Origin: Acuticoccus mangrovi
GTDB taxonomy: Bacteria > Pseudomonadota > Alphaproteobacteria > Rhizobiales > Amorphaceae
Direction: 5' to 3'
Length of the DNA: 64,000 nucleotides
NCBI RefSeq assembly: GCF_016411865.1
Contig: NZ_JAEKJA010000003.1
Location: forward strand, 434,001 to 498,000
The position numbers were made by a program, and so were the translations under genes. The notes beneath the pieces were generated by a model that made no database searches, had not been told where the DNA came from, and saw nothing but the letters and a program-made list of their open reading frames with translations. Of the stretch, positions 8,807 to 18,491 are shown in pieces (position 1 is the stretch's first letter; every line of letters starts with the position of its first letter).

Positions 8807-10511
8807 CCACCACCGAGACGCGCGCCGACCGCAGCACCGCCTGGCGGGGATCCTCCAAGGCGACGAGCGACCACACCCAGAGGCTCACGGGCCCGTCGCT
8901 CAAGACGAGCGGATCGCTGCCGGCCGGCGCGTCGTCCTCCGCCGAAGCGTCCTGCGCGCGGGACTCCCGCGTCGAAGCGTCCGCCGCGACCTCCGGCTCG
9001 GCCTCGGTCTCGGCGGCCCGGCTCGCCTTGAGCTCCCGGGCGGCCGCGACGAGGTCGAAGCGGTGCCTCGCCTTGCCCGCCGTCACCGTCGCCACCCCCG
9101 CGGCGACGTCGATCGTGATGCCCGACGGGTCGCGCGCCATCCGGCGGCCCTCGCCGATCTCCACCGGCCCCCACACCCAGGCGGGGCCCGACGTGCGGAT
9201 CGCCGCCTCTTTGGCGGCGAAGCGGATCATCGTGCGACCCGGGATGCGCCGCCCGCAGGCCTCGGCGAGCGCGTCGGCGCTCACCCCGAGACGGCGGGCG
9301 AGGCGGTCCAGGCCGCCGACCTCCTCCACCGCCTGCATCGACGAGCAGACGCGCCAGCGCTCGTTGGGCTCGAGCGCGGCGAGCCCCGCGACGCCCGCCA
9401 CGTCGAGCCGCTCGACGAACCGATCGGCCTGGCTCTTCGCCACCACCGGCCGCAGGCTCCAGGGCCCCACGGCGCCGAGCGCCAGCACCAGGGCGAGCGT
9501 CACCACGATGAGGCGCGGGTCGAACCGCCGGCCCGCCGGCAACGCTCCGAGCGCGAGCGCCGCGAGCCAGACCCCGCACAGGACCCCGAGATAGCGCGCC
9601 GGCGTGACCCCGGCGCTCGCGACCCGCATCCACAGCGCGATGCCGTAGAGCACCAGCGGCGCGATGGTCACGGGAAACCAGCTCACGAGGAACAGCCGCC
9701 CCATCCTCCCCGGCGCCGCGCTGCCCGCGACCGCCAGGTAGGACGCCGCCCCGGCGACGCCGAAGAGCGGCACGATCCAACCCACCTCGTTGGACGGCAT
9801 CGTCCCCGTCACCACGATGCGGCCGATATAGATGGCGAGCACCGCGGTGTAGAAGGCGAGGAGCGGCAGCACCACCAGGCGGGTGAGGATCTGAGCGACG
9901 CTCCCGAGCGCGTCGGCGACGCGATCGGACTCGGCGCCCCGCTCCGACAAGGTCAGGAAGATCAGCGGGGCGAGGAGGCCGAGCGCCACCGGCCCGGCGA
10001 TGCGCCACGCCGCAACCCCCACGCCGAGCCCCAGAAGCGCGGCGACCCCCGCCGCGACCCACCACACGCCGAGGATCACCACACCCGCCCCGCCGAGCGC
10101 GAGGAGCGCCGCCGTCGCCGAGCGCACCAGCGAGCGCCACGCCGCCTGCCGGTCCATCGGCGGGCCGATCAGCGGCACCCCGATCGCGGCGATGGCGAGG
10201 GAGAAGGCGAGGAGCGCACGCGACACGAAGAGCACGTCGGCGCCCGCCATCAGCGCCACCGCGCCGGCCCCGCCCACGAGCGCGCCCACCGACCCGGCGA
10301 CGACCTGCCCCGTCGCCGCCGCCAGAAAGCCGCCGGCCGCCATATAGGCGAGCACCGTATCGAACGCGGTGCGCGGCTCGGCGAAGGCGAGATGGTAGAG
10401 GACCAGCGTCAGCGCCGCCGCGAAGAGCGTCGGCACCGGCGCCTGCCGCACCGTCGCGAGGACGGACGCCGACCAGGCGATCCGCTCGTGATGCGCCTCC
10501 GCGTGGCTCAT
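8778..10511 (-). CDS. DUF4153 family polytopic membrane protein
   Basis: A 577-residue protein whose first roughly 400 residues form about ten hydrophobic membrane spans separated by short loops, followed by a soluble C-terminal region with a conserved Cys (ERWRVCSSMQAVEEVGG) and an acidic Asp/Ser/Ala-rich linker. The overall arrangement and the VLPLLAFYTAVLAIYIGRI segment fit DUF4153, a family of unknown function. The start at 10511 (MSHAEAHHERIAW) is preceded by GAGGAG; an in-frame upstream extension lacks this. The gene ends inside the convergent kinase gene. The substrate, if it is a transporter, cannot be told. Confidence 0.8.
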   Translation of the reverse strand: MSHAEAHHERIAWSASVLATVRQAPVPTLFAAALTLVLYHLAFAEPRTAFDTVLAYMAAGGFLAAATGQVVAGSVGALVGGAGAVALMAGADVLFVSRALLAFSLAIAAIGVPLIGPPMDRQAAWRSLVRSATAALLALGGAGVVILGVWWVAAGVAALLGLGVGVAAWRIAGPVALGLLAPLIFLTLSERGAESDRVADALGSVAQILTRLVVLPLLAFYTAVLAIYIGRIVVTGTMPSNEVGWIVPLFGVAGAASYLAVAGSAAPGRMGRLFLVSWFPVTIAPLVLYGIALWMRVASAGVTPARYLGVLCGVWLAALALGALPAGRRFDPRLIVVTLALVLALGAVGPWSLRPVVAKSQADRFVERLDVAGVAGLAALEPNERWRVCSSMQAVEEVGGLDRLARRLGVSADALAEACGRRIPGRTMIRFAAKEAAIRTSGPAWVWGPVEIGEGRRMARDPSGITIDVAAGVATVTAGKARHRFDLVAAARELKASRAAETEAEPEVAADASTRESRAQDASAEDDAPAGSDPLVLSDGPVSLWVWSLVALEDPRQAVLRSARVSVVVSERDEPPR

Positions 10512-10664
10512 CGCCGCTGCTCCTCTCCGGCCGGCGGGGAACGGAGGGGTGAGGACGCAACTGCGGGATCGGATGTCATCGGCAGGACATAGGGCCGGGT
10601 GCCCGAGGGTGGAAGCGTCCCGGCGTCGCACGCGGGCGAGCGGGCGCCGCCCCCGCCGCGCGCG

Positions 10665-11510
10665 TCAGGAGCGGAGGAACTCTTTGATGGTGTCGACGCT
10701 GATCTTGTCCCACAGCAGCGGGGCGTGGCCCTCGTCGGCCACCACCAGCGCGTGGAGGCCGCGATGGCGGCGCCGCATCGCCTCCACCGTCGCCGCCGAC
10801 AGGATGTCGGAGTTCGCGCCCCGCACCACCATCACCTTGTGGTCCACCAGCGCGTTGAAGGCGGGCCAGAAGTCCGGCGCCGCCTGGTCGGCGGAAAAGC
10901 TCGCGAACCCCTCCGCCAGCGCCGGATCGTAGTCGAACGACACGCCGTCGCCGTCCGGGCTCGCGAGCTGGCCGGCGAAGCGGCGCCACTGCGCATCGGT
11001 CAGCCGCGGGAACTGGCAGGCGTTGACCCGCTTCAGCCCCTCCGCCAACACCTCGAAGGAGGCGAAATGCATCGTGGTGCCGACGCCCTTGGCGATCCGC
11101 GCGAGACCCGCCGGCTCGATCGTCGGGCCGATGTCGTTGAGCACCACGCGGTTGAGCCGGCGCGGCTCGGTCATGGCGAGGAGCATCGCCATCAGCCCGC
11201 CGCGCGAGGTGCCCACGACGTCGGCGCGCTCGATGCCCCAATGGTCCATCGCGGCGACGAGGTCGGCGAGCTCCTGCGGCAGCGTGTAGGTCTCGGGATC
11301 GGCATACGCCGAGCGCCCCCGGCCGCGCGACTCCAGCACGATGACGCGCCGCGCCCCGTTCGGATCGGCCTTGGCGAGGGTGGCCGCGAGGTGGGCGAAG
11401 TCGCGCGCATTGCGCGTCAGCCCCGGCAGGCAGACGACCGGCGGCATCGCGCCCTCCGGCCCATAGGCGTCGGCGACGAGACGCACCCCGTCGGCCGTCT
11501 CGAATGTCAT
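10665..11510 (-). CDS. Alpha/beta hydrolase
   Basis: A 281-residue cytoplasmic alpha/beta-hydrolase-fold enzyme. It shows the oxyanion-side PVVCLPGLTRNARDF, the nucleophile elbow VGTSRGG (Ser in G-x-S-x-G) and the catalytic His in ADEGHAPLLWD near the C-terminus; a TIKEFLRS helix closes the protein. Family members include esterases and dehalogenases, and the substrate is not evident. The ATG at 11510 is 8 bases after the stop codon of the upstream lytic transglycosylase gene on the same strand, so the two are probably co-transcribed and may be translationally linked; no clear ribosome site of its own is visible. Confidence 0.88.
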   Translation of the reverse strand: MTFETADGVRLVADAYGPEGAMPPVVCLPGLTRNARDFAHLAATLAKADPNGARRVIVLESRGRGRSAYADPETYTLPQELADLVAAMDHWGIERADVVGTSRGGLMAMLLAMTEPRRLNRVVLNDIGPTIEPAGLARIAKGVGTTMHFASFEVLAEGLKRVNACQFPRLTDAQWRRFAGQLASPDGDGVSFDYDPALAEGFASFSADQAAPDFWPAFNALVDHKVMVVRGANSDILSAATVEAMRRRHRGLHALVVADEGHAPLLWDKISVDTIKEFLRS

Positions 11511-11518
11511 GGTGCGGC

Positions 11519-13873
11519 TCAGCTCGCCCTCCCCCGCTGAAGATCGGACCCGATGGCGAGATGACCCGTGCCGAGCCCCTCGCGATAGACCTGAACATTC
11601 TCCATCACGCGCTGCACGTAGTTGCGCGTCTCCGGATAGGGGATCTCCTCCACCCAGGTGACCGGATCGACGCGGGGGTCGCGCGGATCGCCGAAGCGGT
11701 CGATCCACTCGCTCACCCGCCCCGCCCCCGCGTTGTAGGCGGCGAAGGTGAGGATGTAGGACCCGTCGAACTGGCCGAGGCGCTTGGCGAGATAGGCCGC
11801 GCCGATGGTGGCGTTGTGCGCCGGGTCGGAGGTGAGCCGGCCGGTGGAATGGGAGATGCCGAGTTCGCGCGCCATCGCCGCCGCGGTCTGCGGCATCACC
11901 TGCATCAGCCCGAGTGCCCCCGCCGGGCTCACCGCGCCGGAGTTGAACAGCGACTCCTGCCGCGCGATCGCGTAGACGAGCGCCCGGTCGAGCCCCTGGG
12001 GCATCTTGGCGGTCCGCGGGATGGCGCTCGTCGGATAGGCGAGGCGCCCCACCGGCAGACCGCGGCGCTGCCCCTCCTTCGCCACCATCAGCCCCAGATG
12101 CGGCTGATCGGCCTTGGCGGCGAGCTCGTCGACGAGCACGATCTGGCCCGCCGTGGGCGCCGTCTCGGCGAGGTGGTCGAGGAGCGGATAGATGCGATAG
12201 CCGTGCCCCGCCGCGATCAGCCGGCGCACCGCCTCGGCCACCTCGCTCTTGGCGATGGCGGCGCGGTCGGAGGCCGTCGGCATCGGCGGACGGCCGACGC
12301 CGGTGCTCGTCTCGCCGAGCGCGGCGCGAGAGAGCTGGCCGTAGTAGGTGAAGCCGTACGCCGCGGCCGCCCGATACTGGGTGCGCGCGCCCCCCTTGTC
12401 ACCGCGGAGCTCGGCGGCGCGGCCGCGCCAGTAGCCGGCCCGCGCCAGCGAGATCGGCGTCGTCGCCATCTTCTGAAGGTCGGCGAAGTGGCGGTCGGCG
12501 GCGCGCCCGTCCTTCAGCCGCAGCGCGATCCAGCCGGCGTGAAAGGCCTCGTCGGCGCTCTCGGTGGTGCCGTCGGCGAAGCCCTTGCTCACCAGCTTGT
12601 AGGCGGCGCGGGCGTCGCCCTTTTCCACCAGCGAGCGGGCGACGATGCGCGTCTCCACCCACCAGGCGTCGCTGTCCACGATGCCGCGGCGGTTGACGCC
12701 CTCGATGAGCCGGGCCGCGCCCTCGTAGTCCTCCTGGCGCCGCTTCCACTCCACCTCGGCCAGCCGATAGCCCGGCCGTCGGCGATAGTCCGAGGGTACC
12801 TGACGCAGGAGCGTCGGCGCATTGCTCGCGCCGGTCGCCACCGCGATCCGTGCCGCGAGATAGGCGCGCGGCCCGCTGCCGAGCCGCACCTTCAGCGCCG
12901 ACGCCTCGTCGAAGCGATGCAGCGCGACCAGCTTGTCGATGCGGGTGAGATGGTCGTCGATCGTCAGGATCGAGCTGAAGTCGGAGGCGAAGGCGAGCTC
13001 CAGCGAGGTGCCCATCGCCGTCGTGTGCCACACGCCGTCGACGACCGCCTTCGCCCGCCCCCGGTCGCCCTTGGCGAGGTAGGCCTTGGCGAGAAGGCGC
13101 GCCCCCACCGCCGATTCGGCCTTGCCGCCCATCGCGCGGATCACCGTGTCGGGCGAGGGGTTCTCGCGCGACAGCGCCTCCTCGGCGCGGATCCGCACGA
13201 GCTCCGGCGAGGGCCAGCCCGGGGCGCGGCGGGCGAAGTCGATCACCATCGCCGAGGTGACGCTGTTGTCGCCGGCGCGCACCAGGAAATAGTCGACGAT
13301 CTTCTGATCGAGCGGGTCGGAGAGGCCGTTGCGGCGGGCGATGGTCTCCTTGTAGTCGTCGGCGCGCAGAGCATCGAGCGCCTGCTTGAGCGAGCCGGAG
13401 CGATTGCCGTAGCGCGAGAAGTCGGCGGCGGCGTCGGACGCCCCGCCGTGGCCGGCGAAGAGGCTGACCGTCTGCGGCTCCGGCGCCACGGAAACGGGGG
13501 CCGGGGCGGAGACGGGGGCGAAGGCGACGGGGGCGACGGTCTTCACCGGAACGGCGGCGGACCCCGCCGGGGCCTCCGCGGCGGCGGCCTCCTCGGCGGC
13601 GGCGAAGAGGTTGTCGATCGGCCCCTCGGAGCGGGCGGCGAAGGCGCTCGGCGTGATCGGCACGATCCGCCCGTCCTCCACGCGCCCCACGATCTTCGCC
13701 TGGTAGGGCCGGCGCGGCGGCACCGGGACGTCGGCGACGCGGCGCACGAGCGCGCCGGCGACCGCGCCGTCGCGCTCCGGATAGGGGTGGGGCAACGGGC
13801 CGGCGAACACCGCGCCGCTCACCAAAACCGATCCTCCGGTTGCAATGAGCGCGCTCCAACCCGACATCCGCAT
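11519..13873 (-). CDS. Soluble lytic murein transglycosylase (SLT family)
   Basis: A 784-residue periplasmic peptidoglycan-cleaving enzyme. The N-terminus MRMSGWSALIATGGSVLVSG is a signal peptide ending around AVFA-G. A long alpha-helical superhelical region (about residues 100-600, with repeats such as DEAFHAGWIALRLKDG) precedes the catalytic SLT domain: RQESLFNSGAVSPAGALGL with the catalytic Glu in QES, then LMQVMPQTAA and FAAYNAGAGRVSEW. This is the Slt70-like architecture, expected to release 1,6-anhydro-muropeptides. The ATG at 13873 gives a clean signal peptide; frames further upstream add an implausible leader. It is divergent from dapA and first in a two-gene unit with the alpha/beta hydrolase. 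Confidence 0.92.
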   Translation of the reverse strand: MRMSGWSALIATGGSVLVSGAVFAGPLPHPYPERDGAVAGALVRRVADVPVPPRRPYQAKIVGRVEDGRIVPITPSAFAARSEGPIDNLFAAAEEAAAAEAPAGSAAVPVKTVAPVAFAPVSAPAPVSVAPEPQTVSLFAGHGGASDAAADFSRYGNRSGSLKQALDALRADDYKETIARRNGLSDPLDQKIVDYFLVRAGDNSVTSAMVIDFARRAPGWPSPELVRIRAEEALSRENPSPDTVIRAMGGKAESAVGARLLAKAYLAKGDRGRAKAVVDGVWHTTAMGTSLELAFASDFSSILTIDDHLTRIDKLVALHRFDEASALKVRLGSGPRAYLAARIAVATGASNAPTLLRQVPSDYRRRPGYRLAEVEWKRRQEDYEGAARLIEGVNRRGIVDSDAWWVETRIVARSLVEKGDARAAYKLVSKGFADGTTESADEAFHAGWIALRLKDGRAADRHFADLQKMATTPISLARAGYWRGRAAELRGDKGGARTQYRAAAAYGFTYYGQLSRAALGETSTGVGRPPMPTASDRAAIAKSEVAEAVRRLIAAGHGYRIYPLLDHLAETAPTAGQIVLVDELAAKADQPHLGLMVAKEGQRRGLPVGRLAYPTSAIPRTAKMPQGLDRALVYAIARQESLFNSGAVSPAGALGLMQVMPQTAAAMARELGISHSTGRLTSDPAHNATIGAAYLAKRLGQFDGSYILTFAAYNAGAGRVSEWIDRFGDPRDPRVDPVTWVEEIPYPETRNYVQRVMENVQVYREGLGTGHLAIGSDLQRGRAS

Positions 13874-14020
13874 GCCAACCCCCGACTCTACTCGATACAT
13901 CGAGATCGCTTTACCAAAACGGCCTTGCCAATTTAGTAACCGGATCCGTGGCCTTGAAGCGATCATGGTCCGCGCCTACCAAGGGGGCGGCCATAACGAA
14001 CCATAAGCGGAGGCAAAGCC

Positions 14021-14899
14021 GTGTTCAAAGGATCCCTGACGGCACTCGTGACACCGTTTCGTGACGGGGCCGTGGATGAGCGCGCCTTCACGCAGCTGGT
14101 CGAGTGGCAAATCGCCTCCGGCACCCACGGCCTCGTTCCGGTGGGCACCACGGGCGAGTCCCCCACCCTCACCCACGCCGAGCACCGCCGCGTGGTGGAG
14201 CTGTGCGTCGAGGCGACGGCGGGCCGCGTTCCGGTGATCGCCGGCGCCGGCTCCAACTCCACGCGCGAGGCGATCGCCCTCGCCGAGCACGCCGAGGCCG
14301 CCGGCGCCACCGGCGTGCTCGTCGTGACGCCCTACTACAACAAGCCCAACCAGGCCGGCCTCAAGGCCCACTTCTCCGCCATCGCCAAGGCGACGTCGCT
14401 GCCGATCATCATCTACAACATCCCGCCCCGCTCGGTGATCGACATGACGGTGGAGACGATGGCCGAGCTCGCCGCCGAGCACGTCAACATCGTCGGGGTG
14501 AAGGATGCGACGGCGAACCTTGCCCGCGTCAGCCGCCAGCGCGCCGCCTGCGGCCCCACCTTCACCCAGCTCTCGGGCGAAGATGCGACCGCCCTCGCCT
14601 TCAACGCCCACGGCGGCGTCGGCTGCATCTCCGTCACCGCCAACGTGGCGCCCAAGGAATGCTCCGCCTTCCAGGACGCCTGCGCCGCCGGCGACTTCGC
14701 CGCCGCCCTCGCCCTGCAGGACCGGCTGATGCCGCTGCACGACGCGATGTTCATCGAGCCGAGCCCGGGCGGCGCTAAATACGCCCTCTCTCGCCTCGGG
14801 CGCATCGCCAACGAGCTGCGCGAGCCGATCCTGCCCGTCAGCGCCCATACCGCGGCGCTGATCGACAAGGCGATGGTCCACGCCGGCCTCGTCAACTGA
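14021..14899 (+). CDS. dapA: 4-hydroxy-tetrahydrodipicolinate synthase
   Basis: DapA condenses pyruvate with aspartate semialdehyde, the first committed step of lysine and meso-diaminopimelate synthesis. The 292-residue product keeps the catalytic residues near their E. coli positions: Thr43-Thr44 in VGTTGES, Tyr132 in IYNIPPRSV, Arg137 region, and the Schiff-base Lys161 in GVKDATANL. The start is GTG at 14021, with GGAGG seven bases upstream. The order dapA then smpB is common in Alphaproteobacteria. A strong hairpin follows the stop codon, suggesting that dapA is transcribed mainly on its own. Confidence 0.96.
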   Translation: MFKGSLTALVTPFRDGAVDERAFTQLVEWQIASGTHGLVPVGTTGESPTLTHAEHRRVVELCVEATAGRVPVIAGAGSNSTREAIALAEHAEAAGATGVLVVTPYYNKPNQAGLKAHFSAIAKATSLPIIIYNIPPRSVIDMTVETMAELAAEHVNIVGVKDATANLARVSRQRAACGPTFTQLSGEDATALAFNAHGGVGCISVTANVAPKECSAFQDACAAGDFAAALALQDRLMPLHDAMFIEPSPGGAKYALSRLGRIANELREPILPVSAHTAALIDKAMVHAGLVN

Positions 14900-14906
14900 C
14901 CGGCCC

Positions 14907-14944
14907 GTGCGGGTATCGCGCCGGCGCTGGCGCGACACCCGCAC
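14907..14944 (+). terminator. long hairpin after dapA
   Basis: Arms of 16 bases (14907-14922 and 14929-14944) pair at 15 of 16 positions around a six-base loop, starting seven bases after the dapA stop. No T-run follows. It is a strong structure that could terminate with Rho or protect the dapA transcript 3' end. Confidence 0.55.
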
Positions 14945-14982
14945 GACGCCTAGAATGGCGGCATTTCCAAGGAGCGTTCGGA

Positions 14983-15309
14983 ATGGTCCGTCTCTTCACT
15001 GCAGCCGCCGTCCTCGGGAGCGGCCTCCTGGTCTCCGCCACGGCCGAGGCCAAGTCCGCCCGCTGCTTCAACAGCGACGACGGCCACTATAGCTGCGACT
15101 TCCGCCAGTTCGGCGGCGACGGCTCGTTCACCATCACCGCCCCGGCGCGCCCGACCTACACGGTGTCGCTGTTCGCCCGGGACGCGGCCGACGGTTTCGT
15201 CAACTACGGCGACCGCAACGTTCCACTTCCCGGGACCTTCTATCGCTCCGGCTCGGACCGGGCGTGCTGGATCTCCGACGCAACGCAGTTCGCCATCTGC
15301 GCCTACTAG
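14983..15309 (+). CDS. small secreted protein, unknown function
   Basis: A 108-residue protein with a signal peptide ([23 protein letters not shown]) and a mature part of about 85 residues holding four cysteines (ARCFNS, YSCDF, RACWIS, FAICAY), probably forming two disulfides in the periplasm. The sequence is rich in aromatic and small residues with a beta-strand look; I recognise no family. AAGGAG precedes the ATG by about eight bases. It lies between the dapA hairpin and smpB and may run into smpB, whose start is 26 bases beyond its stop. Confidence 0.7.
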   Translation: MVRLFTAAAVLGSGLLVSATAEAKSARCFNSDDGHYSCDFRQFGGDGSFTITAPARPTYTVSLFARDAADGFVNYGDRNVPLPGTFYRSGSDRACWISDATQFAICAY

Positions 15310-15334
15310 AGGCGCCTGGCGCGCGAGTGAGCCC

Positions 15335-15814
15335 ATGGCCAAACCCAAGAACCCAGATCCCAACGCGCGCACGGTCGCGGAGAACCGCAAGGCGCGCTTC
15401 AACTACGAGATCCTCGACACCATCGAGGCCGGCATCCAGCTTGCCGGCACCGAGGTGAAGTCGCTGCGCGAGGGCCGCAGCAACATCGCCGAATCCTACG
15501 CCGGCGAGTCGGGCGGCGAATTGTGGCTCTACAACGCCTACGTTCCCGAATATCAGCAGGCCGGCCGCTTCAACCACGAGACCAAGCGGCCGCGGAAGCT
15601 GCTGCTCCACCGGCGCGAGATGAACAAGCTGATCGGCGCGGTGGCCCAGGAGGGGCTCACCATCGTGCCGCTGCGCATGTACTTCAACGCCCGCGGCATG
15701 GCGAAGGTGCTGCTCGGCCTCGCTCGCGGCAAGAAGACCCACGACAAGCGCGAGAGCCAGAAGCAGCGCGACTGGCAGCGCGACAAGGCTCGCCTCCTGC
15801 GCGAGCGGGGCTGA
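15335..15814 (+). CDS. smpB: SsrA-binding protein SmpB
   Basis: SmpB binds tmRNA and delivers it to stalled ribosomes for trans-translation. The 159-residue product has the family pattern [28 protein letters not shown], then [11 protein letters not shown] and [19 protein letters not shown], and ends with the basic tail [20 protein letters not shown] that inserts into the ribosomal A site path. Length is normal. tmRNA itself is not in this window. Its stop codon is separated from the next ATG by one base, so smpB and the following dehydrogenase gene are translationally coupled. Confidence 0.96.
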   Translation: MAKPKNPDPNARTVAENRKARFNYEILDTIEAGIQLAGTEVKSLREGRSNIAESYAGESGGELWLYNAYVPEYQQAGRFNHETKRPRKLLLHRREMNKLIGAVAQEGLTIVPLRMYFNARGMAKVLLGLARGKKTHDKRESQKQRDWQRDKARLLRERG

Positions 15815-15815
15815 G

Positions 15816-16697
15816 ATGGCGGTCGCCGCCGAGCCCCCGGCCGACGACGCGGCGCCGCCGAAGGAGCGGCCGCCGCTCGTCATCGTCACCGGCGCGTCGA
15901 GCGGCATCGGTCAGGCGATCGCGGTGCGCCTCGCCCGGCCGGGCCTCCACCTCGGCCTCGTCGGCCGCAACGCGGAAGGCCTCGATCGGGCCGCCGCCGC
16001 CGTCGAGGCGCGTGGCGGACGAGCCATCTCGAGCCGGATCGACCTCGCCACCCACGCCTTCGAGCACTGGGTGGAGCACGTCGCCGAGCGCTTCACCGTC
16101 GTCGGCCTCTACGCCAACGCCGGCCTCTCGGCGGGCCCCGCCACCCCGCGCGAGCTGGAATCGGCCGCCGACACCGAGCGCCTCGTCGCCACCAACCTCG
16201 TCGGCACCATCGCCTGCGTGCGCGCCGTGGTCGGCGCGATGCGGGCGGCGGAGAAGCGGCCTGACACGGCGCGGCGGATCGGCATCGTCTCGTCCGTTTC
16301 CGGCCTGCTGCCGACGCCCGATCTCGCCGTCTACAGCGCCACCAAGGCCGGCCTCGTCGCCTACGCCCACGCTCTGCGCCCGCGCCTCAAGCGCGACGCC
16401 ATCACGGTGTCGGTGATCTGCCCGGGCTTCATCACGAGCCCGATGTCGGCCCGCCACAAGGGCGCCAAGCCGTTCGAGGTGAGCGCCGACGCCGCCGCCC
16501 GCCGCATCATCGGCGCGGTGGAGGCGGGGCGGCGCACCACCATCTTCCCCTTCCCCTTCGCGGCGATGGCCTACCTCGCCCCGCTCGCCCCCGGGGCGCT
16601 CATCGACGCGCTGGTGCCGAGCTTCGACGCCCACATCGAGCCCGACCCGCGGGTCGAGCCGCGCTTCGCCGCCCGCCCCCTCGCCGACAAGGACTGA
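15816..16697 (+). CDS. Short-chain dehydrogenase/reductase
   Basis: A 293-residue SDR-family oxidoreductase. The NAD(P)-binding TGASSGIGQAIAVRLA motif is at about residues 28-43, NAG is present in YANAGLSA, and the catalytic Tyr-Lys pair is in YSATKAGLVAY after the SSVSG serine. A C-terminal extension with VEAGRRTTIFPFPFAAM is of the kind seen in membrane-associated or polyketide/lipid SDRs. Substrate unknown. It starts one base after smpB and ends facing the convergent thiamine-diphosphate enzyme gene. Confidence 0.88.
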   Translation: MAVAAEPPADDAAPPKERPPLVIVTGASSGIGQAIAVRLARPGLHLGLVGRNAEGLDRAAAAVEARGGRAISSRIDLATHAFEHWVEHVAERFTVVGLYANAGLSAGPATPRELESAADTERLVATNLVGTIACVRAVVGAMRAAEKRPDTARRIGIVSSVSGLLPTPDLAVYSATKAGLVAYAHALRPRLKRDAITVSVICPGFITSPMSARHKGAKPFEVSADAAARRIIGAVEAGRRTTIFPFPFAAMAYLAPLAPGALIDALVPSFDAHIEPDPRVEPRFAARPLADKD

Positions 16698-16716
16698 CCG
16701 CCCCACGAAGGGGCGG
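16698..16716. terminator. bidirectional terminator-like hairpin
   Basis: CCGCCCC (16698-16704) and GGGGCGG (16710-16716) pair around a five-base loop between two convergent genes, directly after the SDR stop and 15 bases before the end of the opposing gene. There is no T-run on either side. Confidence 0.4.
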
Positions 16717-16731
16717 GGGCCGGCGGTCGCG

Positions 16732-18276
16732 TCAGTCGATCACCGCCTCGATGAGGAAGGGTCCGGGCTCCTGCGTCGCCGCGGCGATCGTCCGCGTCAG
16801 CTCGGCGGCGTCCTCCACGCGCTTGCCGGGCACCCCCATGCCGCGCGCCAGCGACACGAAGTCGAGCGTCGGCCGGTCGATCTCCAGCATGTCGAGCGCG
16901 CCGCGTCCCGGATTGGCGCCCACGCGGTAGAGTTCCTGCTTCAGGATCTCGTAGCCGCGGTTGGCGAGGATCACCGTCGTCACGTTGGCGCCCTCGCGCG
17001 CCTGCGACCACAGCGCCTGAATGGTGTACATCGCCGACCCGTCCGCCTGCAGCGCCACCACCGGGCGGCCGGGACAGGCGATCGCCGCCCCGAGGCCGAG
17101 CGGCAGGCCGATGCCGATCGATCCGCCGGTGATCGCGATCCACGACATCGGCGGCGAGCCCGCGGTGGCGCCGAACACGTCGCGGCCCACGGTCACCCCC
17201 TCGTCGGTCACGATGGCGCCTTCGGGCAGCGCCGCCGCGAAGGCGGCCCCGAGTGCGGGCACCGTGATCGGCCCGGCCTGCGGTGCGACGGGCGCCGGCA
17301 CATCGACGACCCGGGGCGCTCTCACCCCCAGCCGGTCGGCAAGCGCATGCACCGCCGCCGCTCCATCCTCGTGGAGGTCGCACAGATTGATCCTCTGGCA
17401 GCTGTCCGGCAGAAGCAGGCTCGGCTTGCCCGGATAGGCGAAGAAGGCCACCGGCTGATGCGCCTCGATGAAGATCGTGTGGCGGAACTCCTTCAGCGCG
17501 TCCACCGCGAGGTCCACCGGGTAGGGCAACCGCGGCACATTCGCCCGACCGCGCCCGCGCTCCACCCGCCGGTTGGAGGTCGGCGCCATCAGCTTCGCCC
17601 CCGTCGCCGCGGCGATCCCCGAGAGGAGGCCCGTCAGCGCGGTGTCCTCGAGCACCTTGCCGCCCACGTAGATCAGCGTCGGCTCGCCGGATAGCAGCGC
17701 CTTGGCGGCCTGCTCCACGGCGCGCGGCTCGATCGGCGCCGGCCCCTGCGGCGGGATAGGTGCGGCGACCTCGCCGCCCTCGTCCCAGCCGGTGTCGGAG
17801 GGGGCGATCAGCGTCGCCACGCGCCCCGGCGCTCCCATGGCGCAGGCGAGCGCTTCGGCTCCGTCGAGGCCCAACTTCGCCGCCGAGCGGGCCACGCGGA
17901 CGAAGTCGCTGAACGGCGCCGCAGCCCCGGCGACGTCCGCCGTCAGCGGCGCGTCGAAGCTCAGATGCCGCGTCGCGTGGTCGCCCACGAGGTTCAGCAT
18001 CGGGGTGTGCGCCTTGCGCGCGTTGTGGATGTTGGCGCTGGCGTTGGCGAGGCCGGGGGCGAGATGGAGCAGCGTCACCGCCGGCACCCCGGTCATGCGG
18101 GCATAGCCGTCGGCCGCCCCCGTCACCACGCCCTCGAAAAGGCCGAGCACGCAGCGCATCAGCCCGGTTCGGTCGAGCGCGTCGACGAACTGCATCTCCG
18201 ATGTCCCGGGATTGGCGAAACAGACCCTGACGCCCGCCCCGTGAAGCGTGCGAACCAAACTTTCGGCGCCGTTCAT
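16732..18276 (-). CDS. Thiamine-diphosphate-dependent enzyme, acetolactate synthase large-subunit-like
   Basis: A 514-residue ThDP enzyme with the three-domain layout of the acetolactate synthase/benzoylformate decarboxylase superfamily. The N-terminal domain has CFANPGTSEMQFVDAL and the cofactor-activating Glu48 in LGLFEGVVTGAADGYARM. The C-terminal ThDP-binding motif runs from ADGSAMYTIQALW (Asp412) to LANRGY (Asn439). It is shorter than biosynthetic IlvB and no small regulatory subunit is adjacent, so a decarboxylase or carboligase role in catabolism is as likely as branched-chain amino acid synthesis. The ATG at 18276 has GGGGAG about five bases upstream. It is transcribed away from the molybdenum-hydroxylase operon and shares the upstream spacer with it. 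Confidence 0.85.
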   Translation of the reverse strand: MNGAESLVRTLHGAGVRVCFANPGTSEMQFVDALDRTGLMRCVLGLFEGVVTGAADGYARMTGVPAVTLLHLAPGLANASANIHNARKAHTPMLNLVGDHATRHLSFDAPLTADVAGAAAPFSDFVRVARSAAKLGLDGAEALACAMGAPGRVATLIAPSDTGWDEGGEVAAPIPPQGPAPIEPRAVEQAAKALLSGEPTLIYVGGKVLEDTALTGLLSGIAAATGAKLMAPTSNRRVERGRGRANVPRLPYPVDLAVDALKEFRHTIFIEAHQPVAFFAYPGKPSLLLPDSCQRINLCDLHEDGAAAVHALADRLGVRAPRVVDVPAPVAPQAGPITVPALGAAFAAALPEGAIVTDEGVTVGRDVFGATAGSPPMSWIAITGGSIGIGLPLGLGAAIACPGRPVVALQADGSAMYTIQALWSQAREGANVTTVILANRGYEILKQELYRVGANPGRGALDMLEIDRPTLDFVSLARGMGVPGKRVEDAAELTRTIAAATQEPGPFLIEAVID

Positions 18277-18461
18277 CGGCTCCCCCCTCATGCTCGGAGC
18301 ACCGAGGATCGGCCGCTCCCGTCACGGCCGGGCCCGCGTCCGGGTTGGTCGCCCTTCTCGCCTATCATACCGAACCGTCCTGTCGAACGTCCGCGAACGC
18401 CGCCCAGCCATCCATCTTGCTCGGATCGACAAATTCGAACGAGAGCAGCTCCAAAGACCAA

Positions 18462-18491
18462 TTGACACACCGCACAAATCGGGCATATCGT
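18462..18491 (+). promoter_or_regulatory. sigma-70-type promoter of the molybdenum hydroxylase operon
   Basis: A perfect -35 box TTGACA (18462-18467) is followed after 18 bases by TATCGT (18486-18491), four of six matches to the -10 consensus. It lies 32 bases before the GTG of the first gene of the operon. The -10 box is almost entirely inside the palindrome at 18487-18506. Confidence 0.6.

Noticed and set aside
16732-18276. Naming the ThDP enzyme ilvB
   Set aside because: It is shorter than biosynthetic acetolactate synthase and has no ilvH-type small subunit next to it; only the superfamily is supported.
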